NCBI RefSeq assembly: GCF_026626705.1
Contig: NZ_JAPNKC010000001.1
Coordinates: 11,967,001 to 12,031,000, forward strand
Direction of reading: 5' to 3'
DNA length: 64,000 nucleotides
From: Pyxidicoccus sp. MSG2
GTDB taxonomy: Bacteria; Myxococcota; Myxococcia; Myxococcales; Myxococcaceae
This document shows positions 16,998 to 25,319 of the stretch, in pieces. The notes under the pieces are model-generated. The model did no database searches, had not been told where the DNA came from, and was given only the letters and a program-made list of their open reading frames with translations. The translations under genes were made by a program, and so were the position numbers. Position 1 is the stretch's first letter. Every line of letters starts with the position of its first letter.

Positions 16998-18311
16998 ATG
17001 CGCAAGGCTTCCAAAGTCAATGCCCCCGCTCGCGCGGCGGATCCCGCCCTCGAGTCCCTGTTCGAAGTGCACGAGGCCACGCTGCCCAACGGCCTCCAGG
17101 TGCGGTTGCTGGCCAACCACCAGGCCCCGGTGGTCAGCCTCTACACCTTCTTCCAGGTCGGCAGCCGCAACGAGCGGCCCGGCATCACCGGCATCAGCCA
17201 CCTGTTCGAGCACATGATGTTCAACGGGGCGAAGAAGTACGGCCCCAAGATGTTCGACAAGACGCTGGAGTCCAGCGGCGGCCGCTCCAACGCGTACACG
17301 TCCAATGACATGACGGTGTACTACGACGACTTCGCCGCCGACTCGCTGGAGACGGTGTTGGACCTGGAGTCGGACCGGATGCGCTCGCTGCGCATCTCCC
17401 AGGACACGCTGACCAGCGAGCGCGAGGTGGTGAAGGAGGAGCGCCGCGTCCGCGTGGACAACGACATCGCGGGCATCATGGACGAGGAATTGGGCACGCT
17501 CGTCTACAAGGCGCACCCGTACCGCTGGCCCGTCATCGGCTGGATGGCGGACATCGAGAACATCACCCGCGAGGACTGCCAGGAGTACTTCCGCACGTAC
17601 TACGCCCCCAACAACGCGGTGCTCTACATCGTGGGGGACATCGACCCGAAGAAGACGCTGGCCCTGGTGCGCAAGTACTACGGGAACATCCCCCGAGGCC
17701 CCGCGCCCGCGAAGGTGCTCAACGCGGAGCCGGAGCAGAAGGGCGAGCGCCGCGCCCTGGTGCGCCACCCCGCGCAGTCGCCCGCGCTGATGCTCGGCTT
17801 CCGCGGCCCCTCCGCGCGCGAGGACGACACCTTCACCCTGGACGTGGCGCAGTACGTGCTGACGAAGGGGGAGGGGAGCCGGCTGGTGCGCTCGCTGGTG
17901 TACGAGCAGAAGCTGTGCGTCTCCATCATGCTCGACTGGAGCTGGCGCATCGACCCGGGCACCATCCTCTTCTACCTGGAGCTGAAGCCGGACTCCGACC
18001 CGCAGAAGGTGGAGGCCGCGCTGTACGCGGAGCTGGAGAAGCTGGCCCGCGAAGGCATCACCGACCGCGAGCTGCAGAAGGCGCAGAACAACCTGCGCGC
18101 GGACCACATGCGCGAGCTGGCCACCAACAATGGCCGCGCCCACGCGCTGGGCCACTACGAGGCGCTGCTCGGTGATTGGCGCCGCCTGCTCACGTTGCCC
18201 AATGCCTACTCGTCCATCACCAACGACATGGTGAAGGCCGCCGCCGCGAAGTACTTCGCCCCCGAGCGCCGCTCCGTGGTGACGCTGCTGCCCGCCCCCT
18301 CCGAGGCCTGA
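16998..18311 (+). CDS. M16 family zinc metallopeptidase, catalytic subunit
   Basis: A 437-residue pitrilysin-type protein. The zinc site is the inverted motif HLFEH (H68, E71, H72), with the third ligand most likely E148 in a segment reading VVKEERR, 76 residues later as expected. The C-terminal half repeats the fold without the motif, including the substrate-binding R/Y region (SRLVRSLVYEQ). No signal peptide is evident. Such proteins cut peptides or signal/targeting sequences. The gene is followed after 32 bases by a second M16 gene lacking the zinc motif, the layout of two-subunit M16B peptidases. Confidence 0.9.
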   Translation: MRKASKVNAPARAADPALESLFEVHEATLPNGLQVRLLANHQAPVVSLYTFFQVGSRNERPGITGISHLFEHMMFNGAKKYGPKMFDKTLESSGGRSNAYTSNDMTVYYDDFAADSLETVLDLESDRMRSLRISQDTLTSEREVVKEERRVRVDNDIAGIMDEELGTLVYKAHPYRWPVIGWMADIENITREDCQEYFRTYYAPNNAVLYIVGDIDPKKTLALVRKYYGNIPRGPAPAKVLNAEPEQKGERRALVRHPAQSPALMLGFRGPSAREDDTFTLDVAQYVLTKGEGSRLVRSLVYEQKLCVSIMLDWSWRIDPGTILFYLELKPDSDPQKVEAALYAELEKLAREGITDRELQKAQNNLRADHMRELATNNGRAHALGHYEALLGDWRRLLTLPNAYSSITNDMVKAAAAKYFAPERRSVVTLLPAPSEA

Positions 18312-18343
18312 GCCTGGACCGGAAAAAGAAAGCCCCAACCCCC

Positions 18344-19819
18344 ATGGCCTCTCGCAAGAGTTCCTCCCTGAAGACCTCCGTGAAGTCCACCGTCGCCCGC
18401 GCCGTGAAGGCGCCCGCCCGGGCCCTCAAGCGCGCCACGCGCAAGGCACCGGCCTCCGGGCGGACGGCCTCGCCTCGCAAGGCGGCGAAGGCGTCCACCG
18501 GCGCGCTGAAGCTGCCCACGCTGCACGAGAGCACGACGTCCAGCGGGCTGAAGGTGATTGCCGCCGAGCGCGGCCCGCTGCCGCTGGTGTCCATGCGGCT
18601 GGTGCTGCGCGCCGGCAGCGCCACCGACCCCGACGGCAAGCACGGCCTGGCGGACTTCACCGCCCGGCTGCTGCGCCGGGGCACCCGCCGCCTCACCGCC
18701 CAGGCCATCGACGAGACGGTGGAGTTCGTCGGCGCCAGCCTGGGCGTGGGCGTGGGCGAGGACACGATGTCCATCGCCCTCACCACGCCGGCCGAGCACT
18801 TCGCCCAGATGCTGGGCGTGCTGGGCCAACTGGTGCGCGAGCCCACCTTCCCGCAGTCCGAGGTGGACGACGCGCGCGAGCGCGCCCTGGCCCAGTTCTC
18901 CAACGATCTGGACGACCCGTCCGTCATCGCCGACCGGGCGATGGTGCGCGCGCTCTGGGGCGACCATCCGTACGGGCATGACGTGGGCGGCTCGTCGCGC
19001 ACGGTGCGCACCTTCACCCGCGACGACGTGGTGCGCTTCCACCAGGCGCGCGTGGGCCCGAAGGTGGCCATGCTCGTCGTGGTGGGCGCGGTGAAGCCGG
19101 AGCGCGTGGCCGCTGCGGCGGAAGAGGCCTTCGTCGGCTGGACGGGCGGGCCGGACGCGCCGCCCACCGTGCCGCCGCTGAAGCGCATTCCCCAGGCCGG
19201 GCGTGTGCTGCTGGTGGACAAGCCGGACCAGACGCAGTCCCAGGTGCGCCTGGGCGGCCCTGGCTTCCGCATGGGGCACGAGGACTACTTCCCCGCCACG
19301 GCGATGAACATCGCCCTGGGCGGCGGCTTCACGTCGCGGCTGATGAACGAGATTCGCGTCAACCGCGGCCTCACCTACGGCGTCAGTTCCTGGTTCGACG
19401 CGATGAACGCCGGCGGCGTCTTCGCGCTCTCCACCTTCACGAAGACGGCCTCCACGCGCGAAATCATCGACGTGGCACTGGGGGAGATTCGCAGCGTCCG
19501 CGAGAAGGGGCTCAAGCCGAAGGAACTGGCGGACGCGCAGGCGTACCTCGCCGGCCTCTACCCGCTGCGCACGGAGACCAACGAGTCCATCGCCGGCAGC
19601 ATCGCCGACACGCGCATCCATGGGCTGGGCGATGACTGGGTGGAGAAGTTCCGCGACCGCCTGCGCGCGGTGACGCCGAAGCAGGTGTCCACGGTGGCGA
19701 AGAAGTACTGCCTGGCGGAGTCGCCCGCCGTGGTGGTGCTCGGCCGCGCGGAAGAGGTGAAGAAGCACCTCAAGGGCCTGGGCCCCATCACCGTGGTGCC
19801 CGCGTCGGAGTACGAGTGA
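18344..19819 (+). CDS. M16 family protein, non-catalytic partner
   Basis: A 491-residue protein of the same fold as its upstream neighbour. Where HxxEH is expected it reads GLADFTARLLRRGT, so zinc binding is lost. The other M16 signatures are kept, including the glycine-rich loop and the SRLMNEIRVNRGLTYGVSS segment. In two-subunit M16B proteases such a chain binds substrate while the partner cuts. The first about 60 residues are extremely Lys/Ala/Arg/Ser-rich, like a histone H1 tail, and are not part of the M16 fold. The start at 18344 is the first ATG after the upstream stop. The gene ends with a four-base overlap with the pseudouridine synthase gene. Confidence 0.85.
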   Translation: MASRKSSSLKTSVKSTVARAVKAPARALKRATRKAPASGRTASPRKAAKASTGALKLPTLHESTTSSGLKVIAAERGPLPLVSMRLVLRAGSATDPDGKHGLADFTARLLRRGTRRLTAQAIDETVEFVGASLGVGVGEDTMSIALTTPAEHFAQMLGVLGQLVREPTFPQSEVDDARERALAQFSNDLDDPSVIADRAMVRALWGDHPYGHDVGGSSRTVRTFTRDDVVRFHQARVGPKVAMLVVVGAVKPERVAAAAEEAFVGWTGGPDAPPTVPPLKRIPQAGRVLLVDKPDQTQSQVRLGGPGFRMGHEDYFPATAMNIALGGGFTSRLMNEIRVNRGLTYGVSSWFDAMNAGGVFALSTFTKTASTREIIDVALGEIRSVREKGLKPKELADAQAYLAGLYPLRTETNESIAGSIADTRIHGLGDDWVEKFRDRLRAVTPKQVSTVAKKYCLAESPAVVVLGRAEEVKKHLKGLGPITVVPASEYE

Positions 19820-20523
19820 CGGACGCCCGCATCCTCTTCGAGGGCGGGGGCGTGCTCGTGGTGGACAAGCCGCCCGGGGTGCCGGTCATCCCCGGGCGTG
19901 ACGGTGGGCACTCGCTGCGAGACGCGCTCGAATCGCAGCGGGGCCAGAAGGTGTTCGTGGTGCACCGGCTGGACAGGGACACGTCCGGTGTCCTCGTCTT
20001 CGCGCTGGATGCGGCGGTGCACCGCGCCCTCTCCGTGGCCTTCGAGTCCGGCAAGGTGCGCAAGCGCTACCTGGCGCTGGTGGAGGGCCGGGTAGAGGCG
20101 CCGCGCCTGGTGGACGCGCCGCTGGTGGCCGCTCGCAAGGGCCGCATGCGCGTGGCCCGGCCGGGAGAGACGGACGCCAAGGCCTCGCGCACGCGGGTGC
20201 GGCCGGTGGAGATCTTCGAGCGCGCGTCGCTGGTGGAGGCCGAGCCCCTCACCGGGCGCACCCACCAGATTCGCGTCCACTTGTTATCCCTGGGGCACCC
20301 GCTGCTCATGGACCACCAGTACGGCCGCGACGCGCCGCTGACGGAGAAGGACCTGGGCGGGGAAGGGGACGCGGTGGTGCTCGCGCGGACGCCGCTGCAC
20401 GCGGCGCGCGTGGAGTGGCCCGAGTTGCCCGGTGTGGAGGCTCGCGCGGTGGAGGCGCCGCTGCCCGGGGACATGCAGCGCGCCCGGGAGTTGCTGCGCC
20501 GCGCGGCGGCTACTTCACCTTGA
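19816..20523 (+). CDS. RluA-family pseudouridine synthase
   Basis: A 235-residue protein with the RluA/RluC/RluD catalytic signature HRLDRDTSG, whose catalytic Asp is D53. Further family segments are DKPPGVPVIPG near residue 18, GRTHQIRVHL and HPLLMDHQYG. It isomerises uridine in rRNA or tRNA. It lacks an S4 domain, so it resembles the shorter RluA/TruC-type members; the exact target position cannot be told. The GTG start overlaps the stop of the M16 gene (GTGA). The 3' end overlaps the convergent lipoprotein gene by 14 bases. Confidence 0.9.
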   Translation: MTDARILFEGGGVLVVDKPPGVPVIPGRDGGHSLRDALESQRGQKVFVVHRLDRDTSGVLVFALDAAVHRALSVAFESGKVRKRYLALVEGRVEAPRLVDAPLVAARKGRMRVARPGETDAKASRTRVRPVEIFERASLVEAEPLTGRTHQIRVHLLSLGHPLLMDHQYGRDAPLTEKDLGGEGDAVVLARTPLHAARVEWPELPGVEARAVEAPLPGDMQRARELLRRAAATSP

Positions 20524-21358
20524 AGCCGTTGCTGGTGCCCTGGGAGCCGTAGGCATCCGTCACCGTGAGCTTTACGTTGCCGCCTTGCGCGTCCACGGTG
20601 ACGAGCTGCACGCACAGCCCGTAGTCGAACGGGCCCAGCTTGAGGGGGCTCACGCCGCCGTTCTGCTTGTTGACGGTCAGCTCCACGCTGTCCTGGAAGT
20701 GCGCGGCGCGCGGCCCCATGGCGTGGACGGTGACGAGGAAGGGGACGCCGCGCTCCTGGTCTCCCAGCTCGTCCAGCTCGAAGCCGGTGATGTCTCCCGG
20801 GAGAATGGGATCGTCGGGGCCGGGGCCGTCGGGCACCTTCACCCCCGCGTCCAGGGACGTGCCGCCGTCCTCCGGCGAGCCTCCGTCCAGCTCGGAGAGG
20901 GGGCCCGCATCCTCGCCATCGGGTATGTCCACCGTTCCCGCGTCGGTGACCTGCCGGCCGTCGTCCCAGGGGATGAGGCGAAGGACGGAGGACCGCGTCG
21001 ACTCGCGCCCGTCGGACAGGGCGACGCGGACGTCGTAGCTGCCCATGTCGAGCACTTCAGGCACGCCAACGGTCAGGGTGCCGTCCTGCTCCACCCACTG
21101 CACCGCGGCCTCCTCGGAGCCAATCCACACCCGCGCGGCGTCGGTGCGCACCTGCTCCTCGCCGTAGTCCACGCGGACGGGAATCACCGCGTCGAGCGAT
21201 ACCCGGACGGGGCTGCGCAGCTCGACGGGGACCTCCCGGGGCACTGCGACCTGATTGGGGGTGACGGAGAGGATGTCCGGGGCGGGCAACGACGTGCTGG
21301 AGTCGCAGGCGTAGAAGAGGGCGGCGACGAGCAGCGCGGTGGCCCGGCCCAGGCTCAT
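20510..21358 (-). CDS. Lipoprotein with IPT/Ig-like repeats
   Basis: A 282-residue protein starting at an ATG that overlaps the stop of the upstream gene in ATGA. The signal sequence ends in a lipobox LFYAC. The mature part opens with ILSVTPNQVAVPREV, the start of an IPT/TIG-like Ig domain. An acidic Asp/Gly/Pro linker (repeated DAG, DGG) follows, then a second Ig-like region ending NVKLTVTDAYGSQG. It is likely to sit on the outer membrane next to the predicted outer-membrane protein encoded upstream. I do not recognise a specific function. Confidence 0.7.
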   Translation of the reverse strand: MSLGRATALLVAALFYACDSSTSLPAPDILSVTPNQVAVPREVPVELRSPVRVSLDAVIPVRVDYGEEQVRTDAARVWIGSEEAAVQWVEQDGTLTVGVPEVLDMGSYDVRVALSDGRESTRSSVLRLIPWDDGRQVTDAGTVDIPDGEDAGPLSELDGGSPEDGGTSLDAGVKVPDGPGPDDPILPGDITGFELDELGDQERGVPFLVTVHAMGPRAAHFQDSVELTVNKQNGGVSPLKLGPFDYGLCVQLVTVDAQGGNVKLTVTDAYGSQGTSNGFKVK

Positions 21359-22821
21359 GGGTCGAACCTCACGCCGAGGAGTCCGCTCAGTCCGCCGAGC
21401 TGCGCGTCCAGCCAGGGCGTGCGCGCGGGCGCCCACGCCCCACGGGCTTCGGCCAGCGCGCTCCAGCGCCCGAGTCGGTACGCCCCCTGTAAAGAGAGGA
21501 ACCCCATCCCCGCCAGCTTGCTCTCTTTCAGGTCTTCCTGGAAGTCGCTGCGGAGCTGGTGCTGGAAAGGCAGCACTCCGCCCCCTGCTCGCCCGTACAG
21601 GGAGAAGGCGGCGCGCTGGAAGATGACCCCGCGCACCGAGGCGAGCACCGGCACCGCCAGCACCCGCGAGCGCACCACGCCCAGCGAGTCCACACGCCCG
21701 TCGAAGGTGGCGCTTCGCAGGCCCGCCTCGAGCTCGGCGGCGAAGCGTCCCCCCCACCAGGGCGGCGACAGGGAGATGCCCACCGCGCCCGCGGGCCCCG
21801 TGTTCGCCCCGCTCGCGATGGCTCCACCCACGAGCACGAAGACGGAGGGCCGCCATGGCCCAGCCATCCTGGGCGCGGGCGTTGGCGTTTCGGGCCGTGG
21901 TTCCGGAGCGGGAGGAGGCACCACCACCGGCACGCGCGTCACCTCCGCAACCGCGCGCGCCCGGTCCTCGTGCCCCTTGCGGCGCACCGTCACGGTGACG
22001 GCGGTGGCGTCCTGCGCAGGCGTGACCCGGTAGCGCAGCGGCGCGCCTTCCACGGCGGACGGTGTCTCGCCGACGGAGGGCACCACGGGGGCGTCCGTGC
22101 GGCGGCCTTCATCATCGGACAACGTGGCGCCCTCAACGGACAGTTCCAGCGCGTCCGCGCGCAGGCCCTCCTCACCGTCCACGAGCAGCCAGCCGCCCTC
22201 GCGGACGGGGAGGGGAGACGGCGCGAGGGCCGCGATGAGTGGCACCTCCTGCGGCGGGTCCAGGGGAATGGTGGCGCGCGTGCGCAGCGTCTCCCGCGTG
22301 GCCAGCACGCTCGCGGAGCGGACACCGGGAGGCACCTCCACCGGCACGCGGGCCCGGCCGCGGTCATCCGCCTGCACGGGGCCGAAGCGCGTGTCGCCCA
22401 CTTCCACCACGACGCTGGCTCCTGCCGCGGTGGACACGTCCAGCTGCGTCTTGCCCAGCAGCGGAATGCGGACGGCCGCCCACTCCAGGGGCTTCGCCGC
22501 GGAAGCCTCCGCGCCGCCCTCCAGCCAGAAGGCGAGCACCGCCACCAGCGGGTAGCGCACGGACGGAGGCGTCCACTCGAAGGCGCGCACCTCGCCGCCT
22601 TCCATCCGCTCTTGGGCGAAGGTGCCGGAGGAGGCGGCGCCGCGCACGGGGCCGGAGCCCGCGGGGACGCGCACCACCACCGTCACCCGTGTGTCCTGGC
22701 CCAGCACCACCCGTGCCGGCGTCCAGGACACCGTCACTCCGGGTGGGGCCGCCCACGCGAGCGGGGCGGCGAGGAGCAGCAGGAGGAGGGGGAGGGGACG
22801 CATGCTCACGGAACGTGGCAT
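21355..22821 (-). CDS. Exported protein with predicted C-terminal beta-barrel
   Basis: A 488-residue protein. The ATG at 22821 has AAGGAGG ten bases upstream and is preferred to starts at 22830 and 22803. A signal peptide follows (Leu-rich core, APLAWA near residue 23). The central part has repeated Ig-like stretches. A Pro-rich linker (about 300-320) leads to a C-terminal region of alternating strands ending GLLGVRFDP, which looks like an outer-membrane beta-barrel. The gene is coupled to the downstream lipoprotein gene. A surface complex of the two is a reasonable guess. No family name is recognised. Confidence 0.7.
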   Translation of the reverse strand: MPRSVSMRPLPLLLLLLAAPLAWAAPPGVTVSWTPARVVLGQDTRVTVVVRVPAGSGPVRGAASSGTFAQERMEGGEVRAFEWTPPSVRYPLVAVLAFWLEGGAEASAAKPLEWAAVRIPLLGKTQLDVSTAAGASVVVEVGDTRFGPVQADDRGRARVPVEVPPGVRSASVLATRETLRTRATIPLDPPQEVPLIAALAPSPLPVREGGWLLVDGEEGLRADALELSVEGATLSDDEGRRTDAPVVPSVGETPSAVEGAPLRYRVTPAQDATAVTVTVRRKGHEDRARAVAEVTRVPVVVPPPAPEPRPETPTPAPRMAGPWRPSVFVLVGGAIASGANTGPAGAVGISLSPPWWGGRFAAELEAGLRSATFDGRVDSLGVVRSRVLAVPVLASVRGVIFQRAAFSLYGRAGGGVLPFQHQLRSDFQEDLKESKLAGMGFLSLQGAYRLGRWSALAEARGAWAPARTPWLDAQLGGLSGLLGVRFDP

Positions 22822-22848
22822 CGACTTCACCCCTCCTTCCCAGCTCGG

Positions 22849-23418
22849 TCAACCCTCGGAGGAGACCGGGGGCTCACCCTCGGCCGGGGGCTCGGTTCCC
22901 TGGGGAGGCTGGGGCTTGTCCGCCGGGCCGGTGGACCGGGCGTTGGGCGGGCTGAAGGCGGGCTTCTCCGTGGGGGCGCCGCCGCGGCCGTGCACCAGCG
23001 TCTTGGTGTCGGTGCGGAAGGTGATGTCCACCTTGTCGCCGCGCACCGCCGTCACGAAGCCCGTACCGAACGTCGGATGCTGGATGACCTGGTCCACCTG
23101 GTACGTGTCCTTCGGGCTGTACTTCGGCGCGTTGGCCACGTCCTTGCCGGCCAGCTGCTCCTCGAAGGAGATGATGACCTTCTCCGCCTTGGCGGCCGCC
23201 GCCGTCGCGGCCCGGGCCGCGCGCGCGGTGCTGCTGCCGGACGCGGACGGCCGGTCCGTGACGCCCGGAGCCGCGCGGTACACGTGGTCCCCGCCACAGG
23301 TGTTGCAGCGCACCCGCGCAATCTTTGGCCCCACCATCGCGAGGATGGTGTGCGCCAGGGTGAGCTTGCAGCGGGTGCACTGAGCGTCCACCTCGCCGCC
23401 GACCTTTTGAGTTGCCAT
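22849..23418 (-). CDS. Zinc-ribbon protein with SH3/Tudor-like domain
   Basis: A 189-residue protein. The N-terminus has two Cys pairs, CTRC (about 14-17) and CNTC (about 38-41), forming a zinc ribbon. A Ala-rich linker follows, then a segment YQVDQVIQHPTFGTGFVTAV (about 105-125). That matches the small barrel of CarD-like and UvrD C-terminal domains, where HP-FG-G-V is the core and contacts RNA polymerase. The rest is Pro/Gly/Glu-rich and probably disordered. A role in transcription is likely by analogy, but no partner is known. The gene stands alone, divergent from the mla operon. Confidence 0.65.
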   Translation of the reverse strand: MATQKVGGEVDAQCTRCKLTLAHTILAMVGPKIARVRCNTCGGDHVYRAAPGVTDRPSASGSSTARAARAATAAAAKAEKVIISFEEQLAGKDVANAPKYSPKDTYQVDQVIQHPTFGTGFVTAVRGDKVDITFRTDTKTLVHGRGGAPTEKPAFSPPNARSTGPADKPQPPQGTEPPAEGEPPVSSEG

Positions 23419-23604
23419 GTTCGTTTGTTTCTCGACCCGGACTGGAGATGCCGGGCGTGTGATTGAAGATTAAGGGGCGCGGAACATAAACGCTTCGCTC
23501 CGACAGGAGGAAGTGACTTCGACGCCCGCCTCCTCTCCTGCTCCGGAGTCATCACTTCGCTTGTGCCCACCGGCCGGTCAGTTAAGAGTAGGTTCCACAC
23601 CGCA

Positions 23605-24420
23605 ATGACCACGCAGACCCCCAGCAGCCCGAACCGCGAGCCCGGATTCCTCCATCAGTCCGTGGCCAGCTTCGGCAAGGGCCTCATCGACGTCGTCAGC
23701 ACCCTCGGGGGCGTGGCGACCCTGGGGTTGGACGTGTTCCGGTGGGCCGTCCGGCCTCCGTTCCGGCTGACCAACCTCTTCGCACAGCTGGACTTCGTGG
23801 GGGTGGGCTCCATCTTCATCGTGGGCCTGACGGGCACCTTCACCGGCATGGTGTTCGCCCTCCAGACGTCCACCGCCTTCGCGCTCTTCGACGCGGAGAG
23901 CCTCGTGGGCCCCACGGTGGCCCTGACGCTCACCCGCGAGCTGGCCGCCGTGTTCTCCGCGCTGATGGTGACGATGCGCGCCGGCTCCGCCATGTGCACC
24001 GAGCTGGGCACCATGCGCGTCACCGAGCAGGTGGACGCCCTGGAGACCATGGCCGTCAACCCGGTGCAGTACCTGCTCGTCCCCCGGGTGCTGGCCGGAC
24101 TCTTCATGGTGCCGGCGCTCACCATGCTCTTCAACACCACGGGTATGGCGGGTTCCTACCTCGTGGCGGTCGGAGCGCTGGGCATCTCCCCCGGTACCTT
24201 CCTGTCACGCACGCAGCAGTGGCTGGCGCCCGCGGACATCTACGAGGGCCTGGTGAAGGGGGCCGTGTTCGGCCTCGCCGTGGCGCTCATCTGCTGCTTC
24301 AAGGGCTACAACGCGTCCGGCGGCGCGAAGGGCGTGGGCCAGGCCACGACCGAGGCCATGGTGTCCAGCGCGCTGTCCATCTTCATCCTCGACTTCATCC
24401 TCGGCCTCATGTGGCACTGA
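23605..24420 (+). CDS. mlaE: MlaE-family ABC transporter permease
   Basis: A 271-residue membrane protein with five or six hydrophobic segments, typical of MlaE/YrbE permeases. Family marks are LTRELAAVFSALMV and the following GSAMCTELGTMRVTEQVDALE segment. The ATG at 23605 starts the family's usual length; a GTG at 23563 is possible but adds unsupported residues. In the Mla system MlaE moves phospholipids across the inner membrane with MlaF and MlaD. The gene is followed with one-base overlap by mlaF. mlaC is not here; a mlaC-like gene lies far downstream at 49406. Confidence 0.9.
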   Translation: MTTQTPSSPNREPGFLHQSVASFGKGLIDVVSTLGGVATLGLDVFRWAVRPPFRLTNLFAQLDFVGVGSIFIVGLTGTFTGMVFALQTSTAFALFDAESLVGPTVALTLTRELAAVFSALMVTMRAGSAMCTELGTMRVTEQVDALETMAVNPVQYLLVPRVLAGLFMVPALTMLFNTTGMAGSYLVAVGALGISPGTFLSRTQQWLAPADIYEGLVKGAVFGLAVALICCFKGYNASGGAKGVGQATTEAMVSSALSIFILDFILGLMWH

Positions 24421-25214
24421 TGGCGGCGCAAGAGTCCACCCGCGCGGGCTCCGGCCCCGCCGCGTCCACGACGCCGATGATTGAAGTCGTGGACCTGCAC
24501 AAGACCTTCGGCGAGACGAAGGTCCTCACCGGCATCAACCTCAAGGTGCCCGCCGGGAGCACGTGCGTCATCCTCGGCGGCTCCGGCTCCGGCAAGACGG
24601 TGCTGATGAAGCACATGATCGGCCTGCTCAAGCCGGACAGCGGCAAGGTCATCATCGACGGGGATGACATCGTCCCCATGGGCGTTCGAGGCCTGCAGCA
24701 GGTCCGCAACAAGTTCGGCATGGTGTTCCAGGCCGCGGCCCTCTTCGACTCGATGTCGGTGTTCGAGAACGTGGCCTTCCCCCTGCGCGAGCACACGAAG
24801 GACTCCGAGGACGTCATCCACCAGAAGGTCCGCGCGCGGTTGGACTTGATGGGCCTCAAGCCGGCGGTGGAGGACAAGTTCCCCGCGGACCTGTCCGGCG
24901 GCATGCGCAAGCGCGTGGGCCTGGCGCGCGCCACCATCCTGGGTCCGAAGATCGTCCTCTACGACGAGCCCACCACCGGCCTGGATCCCATCACCACCGA
25001 CTACGTGGACGACATGATCCTGGCCGCGCAGAAGGGGCTGGGCGTCACCAGCGTGGTCATCAGCCACGACATCGCCTCCGCCTTCAACGTGGCGGACCAG
25101 ATCGCCTTCCTCTCCAAGGGCGTCATCGTGGAGAACGGGCCTCCGGATCAGGTCCGCGAGTCCCAGCATCCCGCGGTGAAGGTCTTCCTCCAGACCTGGT
25201 TCGGAAAGAACTGA
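24420..25214 (+). CDS. mlaF: MlaF-family ABC transporter ATPase
   Basis: A 264-residue nucleotide-binding protein. The Walker A motif reads GGSGSGKT, the signature LSGGM, and Walker B LYDEPTTGLDP, followed by the switch His in ISHD. This is a complete, active-looking ABC ATPase. It begins in the TGATG overlap with the mlaE stop, so the two are co-translated. An extra N-terminal 20 residues precede the usual start of the domain. It powers lipid transport by the MlaE/MlaD complex. Confidence 0.95.
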   Translation: MAAQESTRAGSGPAASTTPMIEVVDLHKTFGETKVLTGINLKVPAGSTCVILGGSGSGKTVLMKHMIGLLKPDSGKVIIDGDDIVPMGVRGLQQVRNKFGMVFQAAALFDSMSVFENVAFPLREHTKDSEDVIHQKVRARLDLMGLKPAVEDKFPADLSGGMRKRVGLARATILGPKIVLYDEPTTGLDPITTDYVDDMILAAQKGLGVTSVVISHDIASAFNVADQIAFLSKGVIVENGPPDQVRESQHPAVKVFLQTWFGKN

Positions 25215-25257
25215 GCCGGGGTTCAGGTGGGAGGGCGGGGTGCCCCTGCGGAAAAGG

Positions 25258-25273
25258 TGGCACTCCGGATGCA
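25258..25273 (+). promoter_or_regulatory. Sigma-54-like promoter upstream of mlaD
   Basis: TGGCAC-N5-ATGCA matches the sigma-54 consensus TGGCAC-N5-TTGCA at all but one listed base, with the GG and GC ten bases apart as required. Transcription would begin near 25284, about 35 bases before the mlaD start. This would give mlaD its own, enhancer-dependent expression besides read-through from mlaEF. Sequence match only. Confidence 0.5.
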
Positions 25274-25319
25274 AAACGTTAGAGTCGCGCCCGGCCGGTA
25301 GCCCTCGGAGTCACATCAG

